Notes: generated from the letters alone by a model not told the origin. Counted from the first letter of the stretch, positions 25,986 through 38,861 are shown. The stretch is DNA of 64,000 nucleotides from Rapana venosa (GCA_028751875.1 CM054134.1:72523606-72587605), one strand, 5' to 3'. Made by a program: numbers and translations.

Positions 25986-27130
25986 AAAACTTATTCTCAA
26001 CTAGAATCTTTTGCGACTCCACAAACCTTCCTAAACATTCACACATGCAGAATGTTCATTATTGCTTTTATAATGCCCTTTACTTACTTTACACCAAGAC
26101 CAGAGCAAAACAATGCAGGACTTTACATAGAGACCTTCCCTCTTGCTTTTAATGACTTGCATTTTTTACAAATGACACTAGAGGCATTGAGACCCCTTCT
26201 TGTTAGCTCTAGAATCCCCACTTTTATTTTATGATGGGCAAGTGGCCATTACTCTGCAGAAGAACACAAGCCATAACTTTCAGCTTTGAGACTCTCTGGG
26301 GTGAAAAAGAATTGAATAAACATACGATGCCTAGTAAAGGTATCCCGGCGAGCCGAAGCAAATTGCAGGCTGGTGTCCAGGACTGAATAAATGCATGAAG
26401 CAAAAGTAACTGTATCTGTGCTGGATAATACAAGCCACACTTCAGCGTTTTTCATTACCCTTCCCCGGAGAGTTTGTAAGGAAAGCAAGGCATCAGTTTC
26501 TTTTTATCGGCCTTGGGGGACCTCAATTACTGTGGCCATTGGGTTTTGTTTCATTGCAATTTTCAGGTCCACCGTACATTAAATCAGCCACTTAACAGAA
26601 ATATATGGAGGTGTTTGCATCTCCAAATTTGATAGGCATTCACATAGTCATAGGAGGAAGAACTCAAAGATCCCAGGACAGCAAAACAAAGAGGAAGAGA
26701 AATTGAATAATTCAGCTGCTGTCAAACACACAGCTTCTTCTGCCACAAACCAGAAAACATTTATGGTTTGATTTCTGCAATAAGAACACACACAAAAAGA
26801 CACACAGAGTGGTGCTGGGTTAAGGGAAGATAGGATGGAAGTGAAACTACTGATTACTAAAACCTTTATTTCCCCATCTCCCTGCAAAATCAACCACAAC
26901 ACCCCCCCCCCCCCCCCTCTTTCCCTCCACCACCATACAAATTAACATCTTATGAATAAAAACAAGTGTTTTCTTTAAAGACATTTGTGTTCTGTATGTA
27001 ATTTTCATAAAGAACAGGGTAGTGCACTTTCTCAATCTTAACTAGTACAATACCCTCAGATTTCTCAGCCAAAACATGGAAATATGTATATTTTATTCAT
27101 AATGTGCAAATGCATACCATTATCTTTTCA

Positions 27131-27176
27131 CCCCCCCCCCCCCCCCAAAAAAAAAAAAGGGGGGGGGGGGGGGGGG
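27131..27176. repeat. C16-A12-G18 inverted repeat
   Basis: Sixteen C, twelve A, eighteen G in succession: a perfect potential hairpin with an A loop. Confidence 0.9.
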
Positions 27177-27884
27177 CAGGGTGGAAGGGGAGGAGGAAGG
27201 GTTAGATTTACAGAAAAAAAAGGAAAGATATTCAGAAAGTTCTAGAATGTTCTTTTATTTCTATCAGTTTTCACTTGCTGACTATGCAAAATGGTTTTCA
27301 TGACCATTCAATTATTTATTTTAAATAACTAGTTGTATAAGTAGTGCTGACTGGCTGGCTCCAAATTATCTGCTCTTTTTCAAAGCAGAACTCCCTATGA
27401 AAGCATGCATTGCAATTGTCGATGAACATTTCCTATATCAATTAGCCCTCATTCAGGTGTTGAAGATATATCAAACAGCAAAATGCAAGTCAGCAAATCT
27501 ATGAACCCACTTCAGATATCTTTCAAATGCTTTGTAGATCCCCCCCCCTTCCTCTAAACTATGCCTCATCCAGGAGGTAAAAGCCTCTTTATTATTTAAA
27601 ATAGCCATAGCAGAGTTCCCTCCAATTCTGGCTGTTCTGCCCACGGACAATGTGTTGTATAAGTAACAATGCCGTATCACTCTTTTTGAAAGCTTTTTTC
27701 TCCTCAACTTCTGAAAAAATTCTTTTTGTCTTTCAGTATGGTTGGTTTCCGATGACGATGGCTTCTTTTCTTACAAAACTTTAGTAAAAGCAATCCTCTT
27801 GTTGCAGTCTTTTCTTTTAGATGTGCTAGAAGTATGTCACACACAGGGCCTCAATTAATTGTCATATAGCTAAAAGCTCAACAC

Positions 27885-28035
27885 CTATTCCCAATCTGGT
27901 AGAAGGGGCAAAGAGAAATCAAACTCCAAATGTGACTCGAACTTAGGACCTAGTTCTCTAAGCAGTTCAATACTGCTAGACCACCAATTCACCCAGTGAC
28001 GTAACTGTCCTCTACACAATGACCCATGACCTCCC
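27885..28035 (-). mobile_element. tRNA-like SINE head (minus)
   Basis: On the minus strand, GAATTGGTGGTCTAGCAG is A-box-like and AAGTTCGAGTCACA is B-box-like, at about tRNA spacing. The rest of the element is not recognised. Confidence 0.55.
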
Positions 28036-28689
28036 CGAGTTACGCTGGGGTGTAAAAAACAACAACACACTCACACACACAGATAAGCAAGACTAAGGCA
28101 TAAAATACAGCCAGGGCAGCACAAAAGCAAAAATCCAAAGTGACGTAGGAAGGATAAAAGACAGCTGGGGAAAGGTGCGCTGTAATTGTCCGGGAGACAG
28201 GCGATGTCTGCAATACTTCTGAGCTTGTCTGGCACCGTGGCATCTGATTTTCTACAGGCACATGTCAGTACGTACACAAGCACCATGCACGGAGAAAGAG
28301 CTGATCTACTTAGTGTTATCTGCTGCTTGTTATATGTTTTATCTGTCCTCAAAGGTTGAAATGTCTTCAGGAATAAATGTTTATATTCATTGTGATGATC
28401 AGCAATGCTGAGAGTGATACACGATTAGCATCAGGATGTAGGAACAATGCTTGAATCATGTTACTGACTGACACACTGAAGTGGAGGAAAAACAAGTGAA
28501 GGTAGCCAGTTCTATCTCCATCATCACTATGAAAATGAGTGTGCAAAAAATAAAGTTAAATACTAACATGGAATAAAATAACACACAAACACTGTACACA
28601 CACACACTCTAAATGTATGTGCGCGTGTGTGTGTGTGTGCGTGTGATTTTTCAAAATGTAGCACTGTATATTACTTGTATAGTATTGGC

Positions 28690-28697
28690 ATATGTGT

Positions 28698-28737
<40 letters not shown>

Positions 28738-28795
28738 TGTGGTGTGGTGTGGTGTGGTGTGGTGTGGTGTGTGTGGTGTGGTGTGTGTGTGTGTG
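28690..28795. repeat. (GT)n grading into (GTGTG)n pentamer repeat
   Basis: GT tract, then GTGTGGTGTGGTGTGGTGTG, a five-base repeat derived from GT. Confidence 0.9.
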
Positions 28796-29267
28796 AGGAG
28801 AGGTTTTCAATATGCATTACTGTATTATTACTATTGCTTGCGTAGTATCAGCATATGATATGGGTGTGAATGTGTGTGAGTGTGTGTGTGCATGTGCGCG
28901 TGCATGTGTGTGTGTGTGTGAGAGAGAGTGTGTGTTCTTTGATCTGAATAGTTGGCTGTTTAAAAAAAAAAAAAAAAAAAAGATTACACATGGGTATTCC
29001 TATTAGCTCTTGTCATGCCATAAACTACCACCCCCTTGTCAAAAGGCTTTTGTTAGTAATGACATGTTTAGTGTTCATTTCTCTCTCTCTCTCTCTCCCT
29101 CTACTTGTAAGGGAACTATCTGTTTAAGTATTATGTATGCAAATTATACAAATGAGCAATCCCTTCAAAATATGTGATAAAGTGAAAAATGTCAGTCAAT
29201 TACAATAATAGGAAATGTACATGTATATTTTACGCTTTAAAAGCACGATAATTTGGTTAATTAAGAC

Positions 29268-29462
29268 TGTCCGATATACTGGTGTGAAAGGTCAAGGTGG
29301 TTTGTGTTGCAGTGAAAGGTCACTCTTAATAATGACAAGTTTATTTGTGTCTGCTGTATTGTTTCTATTTTCAGTTTCTTCTATAGATCTATAAATATGA
29401 CATGTACCCCCCCCCCCCCCCCCTCCCCCCCTTTGTATACAGGCTGGTGGCCTTACAATTAA
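29268..29462 (-). repeat. Dispersed repeat, inverted partner of 11091-11277
   Basis: Reverse complement of the 11091 copy with an inserted poly-G tract (29407-29430 on the plus strand as C). Flanked by an 84-bp CT tract. Lies in intron 3 while its partner is in intron 4, so the pair brackets exon 4. Confidence 0.8.
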
Positions 29463-29476
29463 GATCCTCAGTCCTG

Positions 29477-29563
<87 letters not shown>
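29407..29563. repeat. C-run and (CT)n microsatellite
   Basis: About 23 C with one T block, and 42 CT units (29479-29563), flanking and inside the inverted repeat copy. Confidence 0.92.
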
Positions 29564-29565
<2 letters not shown>

Positions 29566-30249
29566 AAAGGCTTCAGAGTTAGAAATGTCACTGTTGTTCC
29601 AGAATGACCAAGAAAGCATGCAATCTGCATTGCAAGAACTCATATTCAATGCCAAAAAAAAAAAGTAAAAAGAAAAGAAAAAAGACAAGACAAGGACAAA
29701 AACCCCCAAATGCCACTATAATTCAATGCAGAACACAAAGTGAAACATCAGAGTTGAAATGTACTGCTCTTTGTTTACTATAGGGAAGGGATGGGGTTGG
29801 GGGTGGGGAAGAATTGGCACAATTTTGTATGATATAGAGGCAGATTGAAAAGGGAAAAAACCCACTAACAACAAATAAAATAACTCTGACATACTGACCC
29901 AACAGAAAAAAATGTTAACATGCCCAATTTTCTGACTTGTATAAAATTTGGGTACTGTGATACTGCTATTATTGTTCCTTTGAAAAATAACACAACTGAT
30001 GCCATAGCCAGCTCTTTAAAATGTGTGTGTGTATGTCCGTCTGCATGCATGCATGTATACATGAAAGTGTGTGTGTGTGTATGTGTGTGTGTGTGTTGTA
30101 TTGTGTTGTGTGGTGTGGTGTGGTGTGTATGTGCTTGTGCATGGATGCACACACATGCATGTGGGGCGGCCAAGTGGGCTGAGTGGCAGAAGAGTATTCA
30201 GCTGCTATACAAAATACCTAACTATATCTAAAAAAAGGGGGGGGGGGGG

Positions 30250-30350
30250 GGGTGTTAGAACAGCCCAGTGGTTAGAACATCAAGCTTGTAACTTCACAGT
30301 CATCTCAGGGAGTGGGTTCAAATCCTATGAAATATCCATTTGGGAACATC
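30250..30350 (+). mobile_element. tRNA-like SINE head
   Basis: A-box-like AGCCCAGTGGTTAGAAC and a perfect B box GGTTCAAATCC. The spacing suits a Pol III promoter but the acceptor stem does not fold, so this is a SINE head and not a tRNA gene. Confidence 0.65.
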
Positions 30351-30449
30351 CTTAAAACATAGGAGATCACCCCCTCTCCCCCCCCCCTCCCGGATTGAAG
30401 ATATTGTTCTGGCTCCTTAACCCTGCAGTACTTCTGAATCCCTGATCAG

Positions 30450-30715
30450 ACTATACAAACCAAGATGCGTTGTGCAAATGCATGTACATACATCTTGCGG
30501 AAACATTTTTTTAAAAATCCATCCACTCTTTGTAATAGATTAGGCTGGCTATGGCCAGCGGTATGGATGACAAACACACCCAGCATGCAGTCTGCAATTT
30601 GTAGAGAATTGGACTCTGCCAGGGGTGACCTGCCCATGACATTGCCCTCGAGTTTCTGTGCAGTGTCCCAAGACTGAAGGGTGTGAGGGAGACACTGATT
30701 CAGTCAAGTCATACA
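30450..30715 (+). mobile_element. Dispersed repeat family F copy
   Basis: Contains CATCTTGCGGAAAC, AAAAATCCATCCACTC, GGCTATGGCCAGCGGTATGG and CACCCAGCATGCAGTCTGC. The first part also occurs at 46190-46270. Confidence 0.6.
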
Positions 30716-31885
30716 TGTAGGTACAGCGCAAAGTTCATGCAGCCCAGCCCAGCCCAGCCCAGAAATATGCAGTCTTCAAAACTGTTATATGGGTTGTCAT
30801 ATCATGTACAAGATATATCACATCATAAGTATAAAACTGATATTATCAGAATCACTCACACATTATTCAAGCACAAGTTACAAGTACAACAACTGGTACA
30901 GTGTGTGTCCAACCATGGTTGGTTGGTTGGTTTTGTTGAACTGCAATAGATCAGAGTTGAACAGTAAACAGAGCCAGTTAACTTTTGCTTCTTCCAAAAG
31001 TACACAAAGGTACCTGACGTCAAGCCATTCACGTTTATACTACCCGTCAGCTAGGGTGCAGGTGAAGGTTGCGTACTGGGGAAGAAGTAGAAAGACTGAT
31101 CATTTATAAAAAAAATTCCCATGCTCCCCCCCACCTTTTAAAAAAAATAATTTTACATACGTATCCCTTCTATTTCACTGTACACATACCACAGATAGTG
31201 GCAATAGGGTGATACCTTTATAGCAGCTTTTTTATGCAAAACCTTACCCAGCCTTCTGATCCTGAATACTGTGTGTGCATGCATGAATACCCACGCCTTT
31301 CCATGGACATCAAACCATTGTGGTTAGCAGTGGCAAACTGGCTCGTACCCCAGCCAAGCCATACTGCACAGAACGGCAGCTAGTCATGCGAACATTATCT
31401 TTGGCTTACTATTTTCAGCCACGTTAAATACTGTCGTAAAAACCAGGACACTGATCATATCCGTTCCCTCCTCATGAACGGTGCATGTTGATCTTTATCG
31501 ACTTCCTCAGCTTCCCCCCATCTCAGTCTTTTGATCCACACTCTGCTGGGGGCTTGTCTGAGACTAAGCTGCATCTCTCTCAGTCTCTGGACCTTTCCAC
31601 AGTTCATGAATACTTGAGGGGGGGGTGGGGGGTACAATTTACTTGATGTGGAATATGGACAGTGTGTTTTGAAAAAAAAAGAAACAGCCCTCATGAATCA
31701 CTGATTTATAAATAAGGTGGTGTGTTTTGAATATCAATGATAATGACAAATAAAATATGCTCAGAATGAAGAAAAAAAGAGAGAATCTTTCACTAAATCA
31801 GTAAATAGGCTAAGATGATGTCTTTTTTACCCCTGTACATCTGAAAAAAAAAGCCTTGAAGTATGTGCACACACACACACATACA

Positions 31886-31924
<39 letters not shown>

Positions 31925-33070
31925 CAGACAGGAAAACACAACACTAAAAAGTAAACTAAGCAACGGTTCTCTCTTGTCATTGTCATCAACACAATGTTTC
32001 TAACCACAGAGAGTTCTGAAAAACATAGAGAGATCAGACTCTATCTTAGTAACAGACATTTTATATACTGAACACATGGCCTACACAATCCCACGTCTTC
32101 ATTCTCAGTTGACTTTCTTCAAAGCTTCACTTTTTCGTTCATGTTTGTTAATGATTTTATTGAAGTCTGCTTGGTGCTGTAAGCTAAATCAGAATTCTAT
32201 ACAGCACTTTAAATCAGGTCGATTGTATTATGTATGGATCTTTCTTTCATCTCATTAAAATTACTGCCAGAATGTTTTCATTACATTAAAAAAAACAACA
32301 CCCAAAAACCTGCCAGACAAGACAGAAACCAAAGTTCTACAAAATTTCCCATTAAAAGAATTCATTGAATGCAAAGAAAGAAAACACAGGGGTGAGAAAG
32401 GGACTAAAACCTGCTGAAGAAACCAGACTTAGACTCAAAACTCTTCCCTACTTCATGATGAAGAAAACTGTACCGTAACAGTAAGGCAATCTTCTGAATC
32501 CAAATCCTCTTACTCTTGGTCTAACCTTCTTTTGTCTACTTTGATGTGCAAGCTTTATTCCTCAGAAAACGCAATATCACAAGCTTAAAAAGAGTCCTAT
32601 TAACATAATACCATATCATCAGATTTAGGTTGACAGCTTTGTTATCCTATCATCAGATTTAGGCCAACACTGTAACAGCCTTTTCGTCCTTAAGGTGCCT
32701 CTTGATAGTGTCTTGACATTGCTTTGAAATCACAGATATGTGAAGGACTTCAAGGAGACGGAAGCCTTAAAACACAAACAGTTGAGATAAAACCTGTGCA
32801 GAGTAAACTATGATATTTTGTACATAATCCTTTCAACTCACTGAAGTTCTTTACTTTTGCACTGAAAGATAAAAAAAGTTTAAAAAAAGAACCAGAAAAA
32901 AAATCACATTAACCTACAAAAAAACAAAAAAAAGGGGGGGGGGGGGGGGGGGGAAGGAAAATGAAAAAGAATATGAAGCTGTTTCTCAAGTATTACATAT
33001 TTGTTCTGATAGCATGTGTCGCTGTTGCTGTCTTCATTTCTATATCTGTTCACTTTTAGTGATGTTGGAT

Positions 33071-33072
<2 letters not shown>

Positions 33073-33140
<68 letters not shown>

Positions 33141-33160
33141 TGTGTGTGTGTGTGTGTGTT
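33073..33160. repeat. (GT)n microsatellite
   Basis: About 43 GT units with one GTGGTG interruption; a 17-bp G-run lies nearby at 32934-32953. Confidence 0.93.
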
Positions 33161-34053
33161 GACTGTGTGTGTGTATGTGTGTCTGTGTGACTGTGTATTT
33201 GTTGTGTACATGTATGTGTACACAGATGCATGTGTGTGCATAAATACACTGTCCACAGATAAAAGATATATACAAAGAGCTCTATAGAGCAATAATTAAA
33301 AAAATCATGTATGCATACATGTGTGCACACATATGTACTTATGTGTGTACAATCCATACTTATGTGTGTACAATCCACGCATTTTTCTCATCTGTCAGAA
33401 ATTCAAAGCCTGCAAAAAATAAAAACAAGGAACTCCACCAAGCTGCCATGATTTGGTACCATTGTTGTACAGGTTTCCACTCAGTGGTATCAAACAAACC
33501 AGAAAGCATGCAATCAAGCAGAAAAGTATGACCAAACATGCAGAACATTTCCCCCCAAACACAGTGTGTGCTCCCTAATCATTTCCCTACACGGATTTTT
33601 TCTTCCTGAATGGTCCAAACACCACACCAGCAATAAAAATACAGCAGAACCCCCATCCCCCCACCCCCTCTCGCCTTGCCCCAAACCAAAACAAGTATCC
33701 CTCCTCTCTTCCCACAGAAAAAAAACAACCCATGCCAACCCACTTATCCTTTTAAAAGGAAAAAGAACAAATCCATGCCCATAGACGCTAACAAAAAGCT
33801 GTACATACTTATTTCTGCTATTGATGCAAAAACCAGTCCAGTCAAAATATCAATTGTCACAAGAATAACAGATTACTACTGAACAAAAGCAAAATAAATC
33901 AAAGGAAGCCCCAGAATCTGCACCACCGTATCTGAAAGTGGATAATTTTACAAAAAATATCAAGTACATGACTTCCCTACCATGGCCAGTACTATAGCAA
34001 GAATCTGGGTGCCTATAGTATAGATGTCTTTGCAGACTAACAGTAATACTCAC

Positions 34054-34136
34054 ATCTGAATCTGGTCCATTGTCTGCTCCTGGACATGCAAAAAGGACAA
34101 ACTCGTGGCAGCGCTTGTGGACAACCAGACTGCATA
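34054..34136 (-). CDS. cPKC: PKC exon 3: second half of C1A and start of C1A-C1B linker
   Basis: The acceptor is CCTTGTGTGCAG and the donor GTGAGT. The 83 nt complete Val59 and encode 27 residues beginning CSLVVHKRCHEF and ending with GADNGPDSD, stopping exactly between codons (phase 0). It supplies the remaining zinc ligands Cys60, His65, Cys68 and Cys76, so C1A has the full H-X12-C-X2-C-X13-C-X2-C-X4-H-X2-C-X7-C pattern. After exon 3 the cumulative length is 258 nt (86 codons), which matches the phase of the next exon. The exon lies about 130 bp from the LINE insertion in intron 2, and about 720 bp from a large GT microsatellite in intron 3. Confidence 0.95.
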
Positions 34137-34264
34137 CTGCACACAAGGGGAAATTAAAGGCTTGATATATATAAATTAAGATCATTGTAAATTGGCTTCA
34201 ACAGACTATATCAATGATCCTAGATTGTGAGTTTTACCGATTTATATAACTTTACCATGTAATG

Positions 34265-34281
34265 CCTATAACACTTGATAT
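34265..34281. repeat. Left target-site duplication of LINE (17 bp)
   Basis: CCTATAACACTTGATAT, identical to 34797-34813. It directly abuts the (GAA)n tail of the LINE fragment. Confidence 0.92.
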
Positions 34282-34796
34282 CTTCTTCTTCTTCTTCCTT
34301 TTTTGTCATATTTCTCCCAAGGGAGGTTTGACATTGATGAGCCTTCTCCATCTCTCTCTGTTTTGAGCTTCCTCCTTATTTATGCCCCTTTCTCTAAGAT
34401 CATCTGCAATACAGACAGCCCAGGTCTTGCTAGGTCTTCTCTTTGGTCTCTTTCCATCCACTACGAAGTTCATTGCTCTTTTTATGATGTGGTGGTCTGC
34501 TTTCCATTGAACGTGCCCAAACCAGCGCAGTCTATTGCCACTAGCTACAGACTTCAGATCATCAACTTTGCACATTCTCCATAGTTCTTCATTCATGATC
34601 CTGTCTTCCCATTTGATCTTTGTCATGTAGCGTAGCATTCAGTTTTCACAGCTCTTCAACAAACGTTCAACGGTTTTTGTGAAAACCCACATCTCCGAAC
34701 ATACAAAAGGAGAACAGGTCTAATGCAGGCCTTGTATATCAGAGAGCGTCTCTCCAGAGGGATTTTCTGATTTCCGAGCAGACTTGTCAATTCTTT
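34282..34796 (-). mobile_element. 5'-truncated LINE insertion, reverse transcriptase C-terminal part
   Basis: A 515-bp insertion flanked by perfect 17-bp target-site duplications. Read on the minus strand it encodes the region after the RT catalytic core: first RSLIYKACIRPVLLLY (34656-34790), then, in another frame (34306-34638), RLRWFGHVQ, GKRPKRRPSKTW and RERWRRLI, typical of endonuclease-RT non-LTR elements. The frame change, loss of the catalytic core and 5' truncation make it non-functional. After the stop comes a very short 3'UTR and a (GAA)n tail abutting the left TSD. The short 3'UTR with simple-repeat tail is reminiscent of RTE-like clades, but I cannot assign the clade. Confidence 0.92.
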
Positions 34797-34813
34797 CCTA
34801 TAACACTTGATAT
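34797..34813. repeat. Right target-site duplication of LINE (17 bp)
   Basis: CCTATAACACTTGATAT, identical to 34265-34281, and marks the 5' truncation point of the LINE. Confidence 0.92.
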
Positions 34814-35263
34814 ATACTTTAAATTCACAGCTCAACAGGCCCTCATTATTCACTGTCTACTTGTGCTGACTAAATTAATAAAGAAGTCACCAAGTTTTAA
34901 AAATTTCTTCAAGATTTCACAAAATTTCAAAATTGTGCTGTGTATGTGAGTATACTTTATGAGAGAGAACTGTACACATATGCATGAGCATGCTTGTGTG
35001 TGTTCGTTCTTGTATTTAACATCTGTTCACTATAACTAGTATAAGTGATATTAGACAGGAAATAAAGACCTATAGCAAAAACAAACAATAGAAGACAGAT
35101 GGAAAGAGTCATGTGACAGATTGATATTCAAACATCAATGTAACGCCTAAAAATGCAAATAGGGAAAACAATATCAAAGAACTTTAAAGAAATGTGAAAA
35201 CTGGGCTATGTACAAGACACTTTGAAATAGCAAAAAGAATGTTTACATCCGACAGAATTACAC

Positions 35264-35264
<1 letters not shown>

Positions 35265-35333
<69 letters not shown>

Positions 35334-35352
35334 TGTGGTGTGTGTGTGTGTG
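35265..35352. repeat. (GT)n microsatellite
   Basis: About 40 units with GTGGTGTGGTG near the end. Confidence 0.93.
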
Positions 35353-35609
35353 CCCATGCACCTCTCTGTTTTCATGAACTAAATTAAAATTTTATAAATT
35401 TTCATGTGCAGCATGAGCCTGTGTAGTATAGATCAGTATCTACAGACTGCTTATATAGCAAAATAATCAAGTTCCTGTGGTATACAATTCTGTCCTGCAC
35501 ACCCATAGGTGTCTCCATGTATGCTAATTGCTATGAATGTGGTGGGAGCAAGTATACTCAGGAATATGCATTCTATGTGTACACAGCTGCTTAGATTTGA
35601 TATCCATTT

Positions 35610-35956
35610 TTGTGCATTTTACAAAGTAATTAGATTTGGAGTGTATACATTTCCATGCATTTTACAAAGTTATTAGACTTCGAGTGTATTTCCATGCATT
35701 TTATTATTTATTTATTTAATTAATTAATTTATTTATATCACTTTAAGTCACGACAGATTTCTCTGCGTGAAATTTGGGCTGCTCTCCCCGGGGAGAGCGC
35801 GTCGCCACAGAGCAGCGCCACCCAATTTTTTTTCTGTCTACAACTGCATTTGTTTCCCTATCAGAGTGGCTTTTTTCTACAGAATTTTGCCAGGGACAAC
35901 TCTCTTGTTGCCGTGGGTTCTTTTACGTGCACTAAATAATTTTTGTGTAACACATG

Positions 35957-35987
<31 letters not shown>

Positions 35988-36150
35988 TAGCGCCCAGACC
36001 ACCACTCAAGGTCTAGTGGATGGGGAAAAATTTTGGGGCCCAAACGGGATATGAACCACTGCCCACTTCCGACCCGGACTTTTTGCCTTCTAGACAGGCG
36101 CATTACCTCTAGACCACCGACCACTGTATTATACAAAGTAATACTTCTGA
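35610..36150. repeat. Short tandem repeat interrupted by SINE B
   Basis: GCATTTTACAAAGTAATTAG-type units at 35613 and 35657, a partial at 35696, and a continuation TTATACAAAGTAATAC after the SINE at 36130. Confidence 0.6.
35745..36123 (-). mobile_element. SINE family B, near full length, tRNA-derived
   Basis: Minus-oriented. The head at 36123-36040 has a perfect A box TGGTCTAGAGG and a one-mismatch B box GGTTCATATCC. A central domain follows (AGTCTTTCGGATGAGACGAT, 35990 downward), then a body with CACGTAAAAGAACCCACGGC, GGAGAGCAGCCCAAATTTCA and the end AATCTGTCGTGAC. It breaks up a roughly 40-bp degenerate tandem repeat. Confidence 0.8.
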
Positions 36151-36479
36151 CTACAAAAAAATCTGTCCTCTGAGAGATATATTTCCAATAATTTTGGAAA
36201 GTTGGGTTTTTGTTGTTGTTGCTGTTGCAAGTACTATATAATTAAACTACGGTTAAACCCATATTGGTGAAGCACTTCAGAAGTCTGGCTGATACCAGAG
36301 GAAAGACAATCTAGGCTACCTCAGTCATGAGTCAATAAAAGTGCGTAATTGAATGAATCCTCTTGCTACAAATTGAAAAAAGGAAAAAGCAAACAAACAC
36401 AAAAACCAAAAAGAGACTCACAAGCACACAACTTAAGATGTTAGTTTTTCACCGTTTGCTTTTGTGGAAAGTAGTGAGG

Positions 36480-36575
36480 GGGAAGGTTAAGGGGATGCTG
36501 CTGCCTCATCTTCTGTGATGTCCCAGAGCTGCTACCCCCACGCTGCTCATTGAGTCATTACAATCTCAACACACA
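36480..36575 (+). mobile_element. Dispersed repeat family E fragment
   Basis: GCTGCCTCATCTTCTGTGAT and CCCACGCTGCTCATTGAGTC match the 25745 copy; truncated by a short (CA)n. Confidence 0.55.
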
Positions 36576-37268
36576 CACACACACACTCAAAAAGTAACAC
36601 GTATACAAGTTCATTCTGTTGCCCCTCCCCTCCCCACCCATCAAGCCACAAATCAATGAAAAGTTCTTAGTTAAATAGCAAAGAAAAGAGCTCATGAACG
36701 CACTGTTGCCCTGTTGGGTCACTTGAGTGGACTATGGTGTTCACCGACACCTGTTCAATCCTACATAGGATAACCTACTAAATCCCCTGCTAATAAATAC
36801 AATATTTTGGTTGCTGAGCATGCCCTAGTCAGTGAGAGGTCTAGTCTAGAATGGTTACCATCACTATGTCCTATCAACTAGTATCAAGTTCAACAAGTCT
36901 TCCAAAAGTCTAAAGAATCAGATGACTGATATATAAACCCATGGAAAGGAGGAAAAACATAAAAGCTGAAGTTGGTCAGCCACTTAAACTATCAGACTAC
37001 AACATACAGGGCCATCAGCCAAAGGCATTCTTAGGTATTTTAAAATTATTTTATTATTTTTTCCTTCATTGCAAAACAAGTTCATGATGAAGACCACAAT
37101 GATGCTATGAAGTTCAGGTAGAACTGTATGACTGAGACTATTGTATAAGACAGGACTACATCTTACATTTTTTTCCCTAATATAGTAATAGACCTCAGGC
37201 TGCCTCAAGGTCAACCTGCGACAAGAGATTCATGAATTCCATCACCCTGCTGAAATGTAGTATGTACG

Positions 37269-37276
<8 letters not shown>

Positions 37277-37311
<35 letters not shown>

Positions 37312-37325
37312 TGTGTGTGTGTGTG
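37277..37325. repeat. (GT)n microsatellite and SINE tail
   Basis: GT tract; the nearby AGATATAGCGCTCTATAAAT (37424-37443) with (ATT)n is a SINE-type tail. Confidence 0.85.
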
Positions 37326-37954
37326 CATGTGTGTGTACATTTGAATTTGTTAGAATATTGTTAATCATTGTTGGTTGCTTGTGTAGGAGCGGATTGAATG
37401 GAAGCGCTCTGATTTGTAATTGCAAGATATAGCGCTCTATAAATTCCATATATTATTATTAATATGTATGCTATGAACGTGCACATATCTGCAGTCTATC
37501 AGACCATTACTATTAGTTTACTATTAGTAATGTGAACAAAATTATGAAAATATGCCAAAGATCATATGACACACAAAGTCCTCTTGGGATGAGATAAAGC
37601 CCCACACATTAAACTAAGCATTAACAACAGCTTGTGCATATATTAAAACCCTGTCAATCTTGCAGAAAACAAAGAGGACAGTTTGGCTGAGGTATGGATA
37701 AGATGAATACCAAAGTTCTATATCACATATTTTACAGAAGTATGAAAAATTCTTTGGCAAATTGAAGTTGGTCACCTAAGCATACTTAAATAACAGAACA
37801 GAATAGCAATAAGCAGCTAGTGGAAGATTAGAAAAAACACCCCAACAACCCACCCAAACAAACAAACAACAACAAAAAGCCCTCACTAAACAAAACAGGG
37901 GGAGTGAACAAGAAGCTTCCCAGAGAAGAGAAAACCTGGAAGTGTCCTCCCTGT

Positions 37955-38290
37955 CTAGTGCTCAGATTCCCCTGTTAGGATGCCAGGGGCCTGTCAGTAT
38001 AGATAGCATCCCCACCTTGTGGAAATTATGTGCTAGGAATTCCCTCTTTTCTATCCCTCTCTTTGTTTCTGCCTTGTTCCTTTTCTTTCTGTCACCTCCT
38101 TCTTGTCCATTTTCTGCCTTCTTGGTTCATTCTCTTAAAGGCTTAAAAGATAACAATTCTCTCCCTCGCCAATGTCAGATGTGCTGGGCCTGACTTGTCA
38201 TGCGCTTAACGGCGGTGCAACGCATTTTAGCTCATGTGACAGACAACAATAGTTGCTGTCTAAGAGTTCAACACTGAAGAAGAAGTACTT
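37955..38290 (+). mobile_element. SINE-like family D copy
   Basis: GGATGCCAGGGGCCTGTCAG, TTCTGCCTTGTTCCTTTTC, CCTGACTTGTCATGCGCTTA and a GAAGAAGAAG tail. Plus-oriented counterpart of the 5205 and 58430 copies. Confidence 0.75.
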
Positions 38291-38424
38291 AGATCAGCAG
38301 AAAATATTCTTGTTCAAAAGCATGTGATAATTTTTTTTTCTTCTCTGTGACTTCAGAGGGTTTACACAACTTCAAATTCAATTCCTGGAAATGGTAGTTG
38401 TTTTGTTAAAAAAAAGGCAGCTTT

Positions 38425-38425
<1 letters not shown>

Positions 38426-38462
<37 letters not shown>
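38426..38462. repeat. (ATT)n microsatellite
   Basis: About twelve ATT units, 140 bp past a SINE D copy. Confidence 0.9.
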
Positions 38463-38688
38463 ATTTAAGAATAAATGCAATTTTATATCTATTTCAACTC
38501 CATCTCAATGAGTAGATCACGCATGAAGTATGCAGTTTCGCATCTGGTCTAGATCTGTAAGCTCAAAGGTCAACCAAACTTAACTGAGCAAGTACTATCA
38601 ATTATTATGCGCACACAGTACAGTCATTTTAATGATTTATCAACCATGAACTTTTACTTCCCCATCTCCCAGTAAAAATTTTCTAAAG

Positions 38689-38721
38689 GTGTGTGTGTGT
38701 GTGTGTATGTGTGTGTGAGAG

Positions 38722-38801
<80 letters not shown>

Positions 38802-38825
38802 AGAGGGAGGAAGGAAGGAGAGGGA

Positions 38826-38861
<36 letters not shown>

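Noticed and set aside
30250..30350. tRNA gene suggested by a perfect B box
   Set aside because: No acceptor stem pairing or anticodon arm could be drawn; fits a tRNA-derived SINE.
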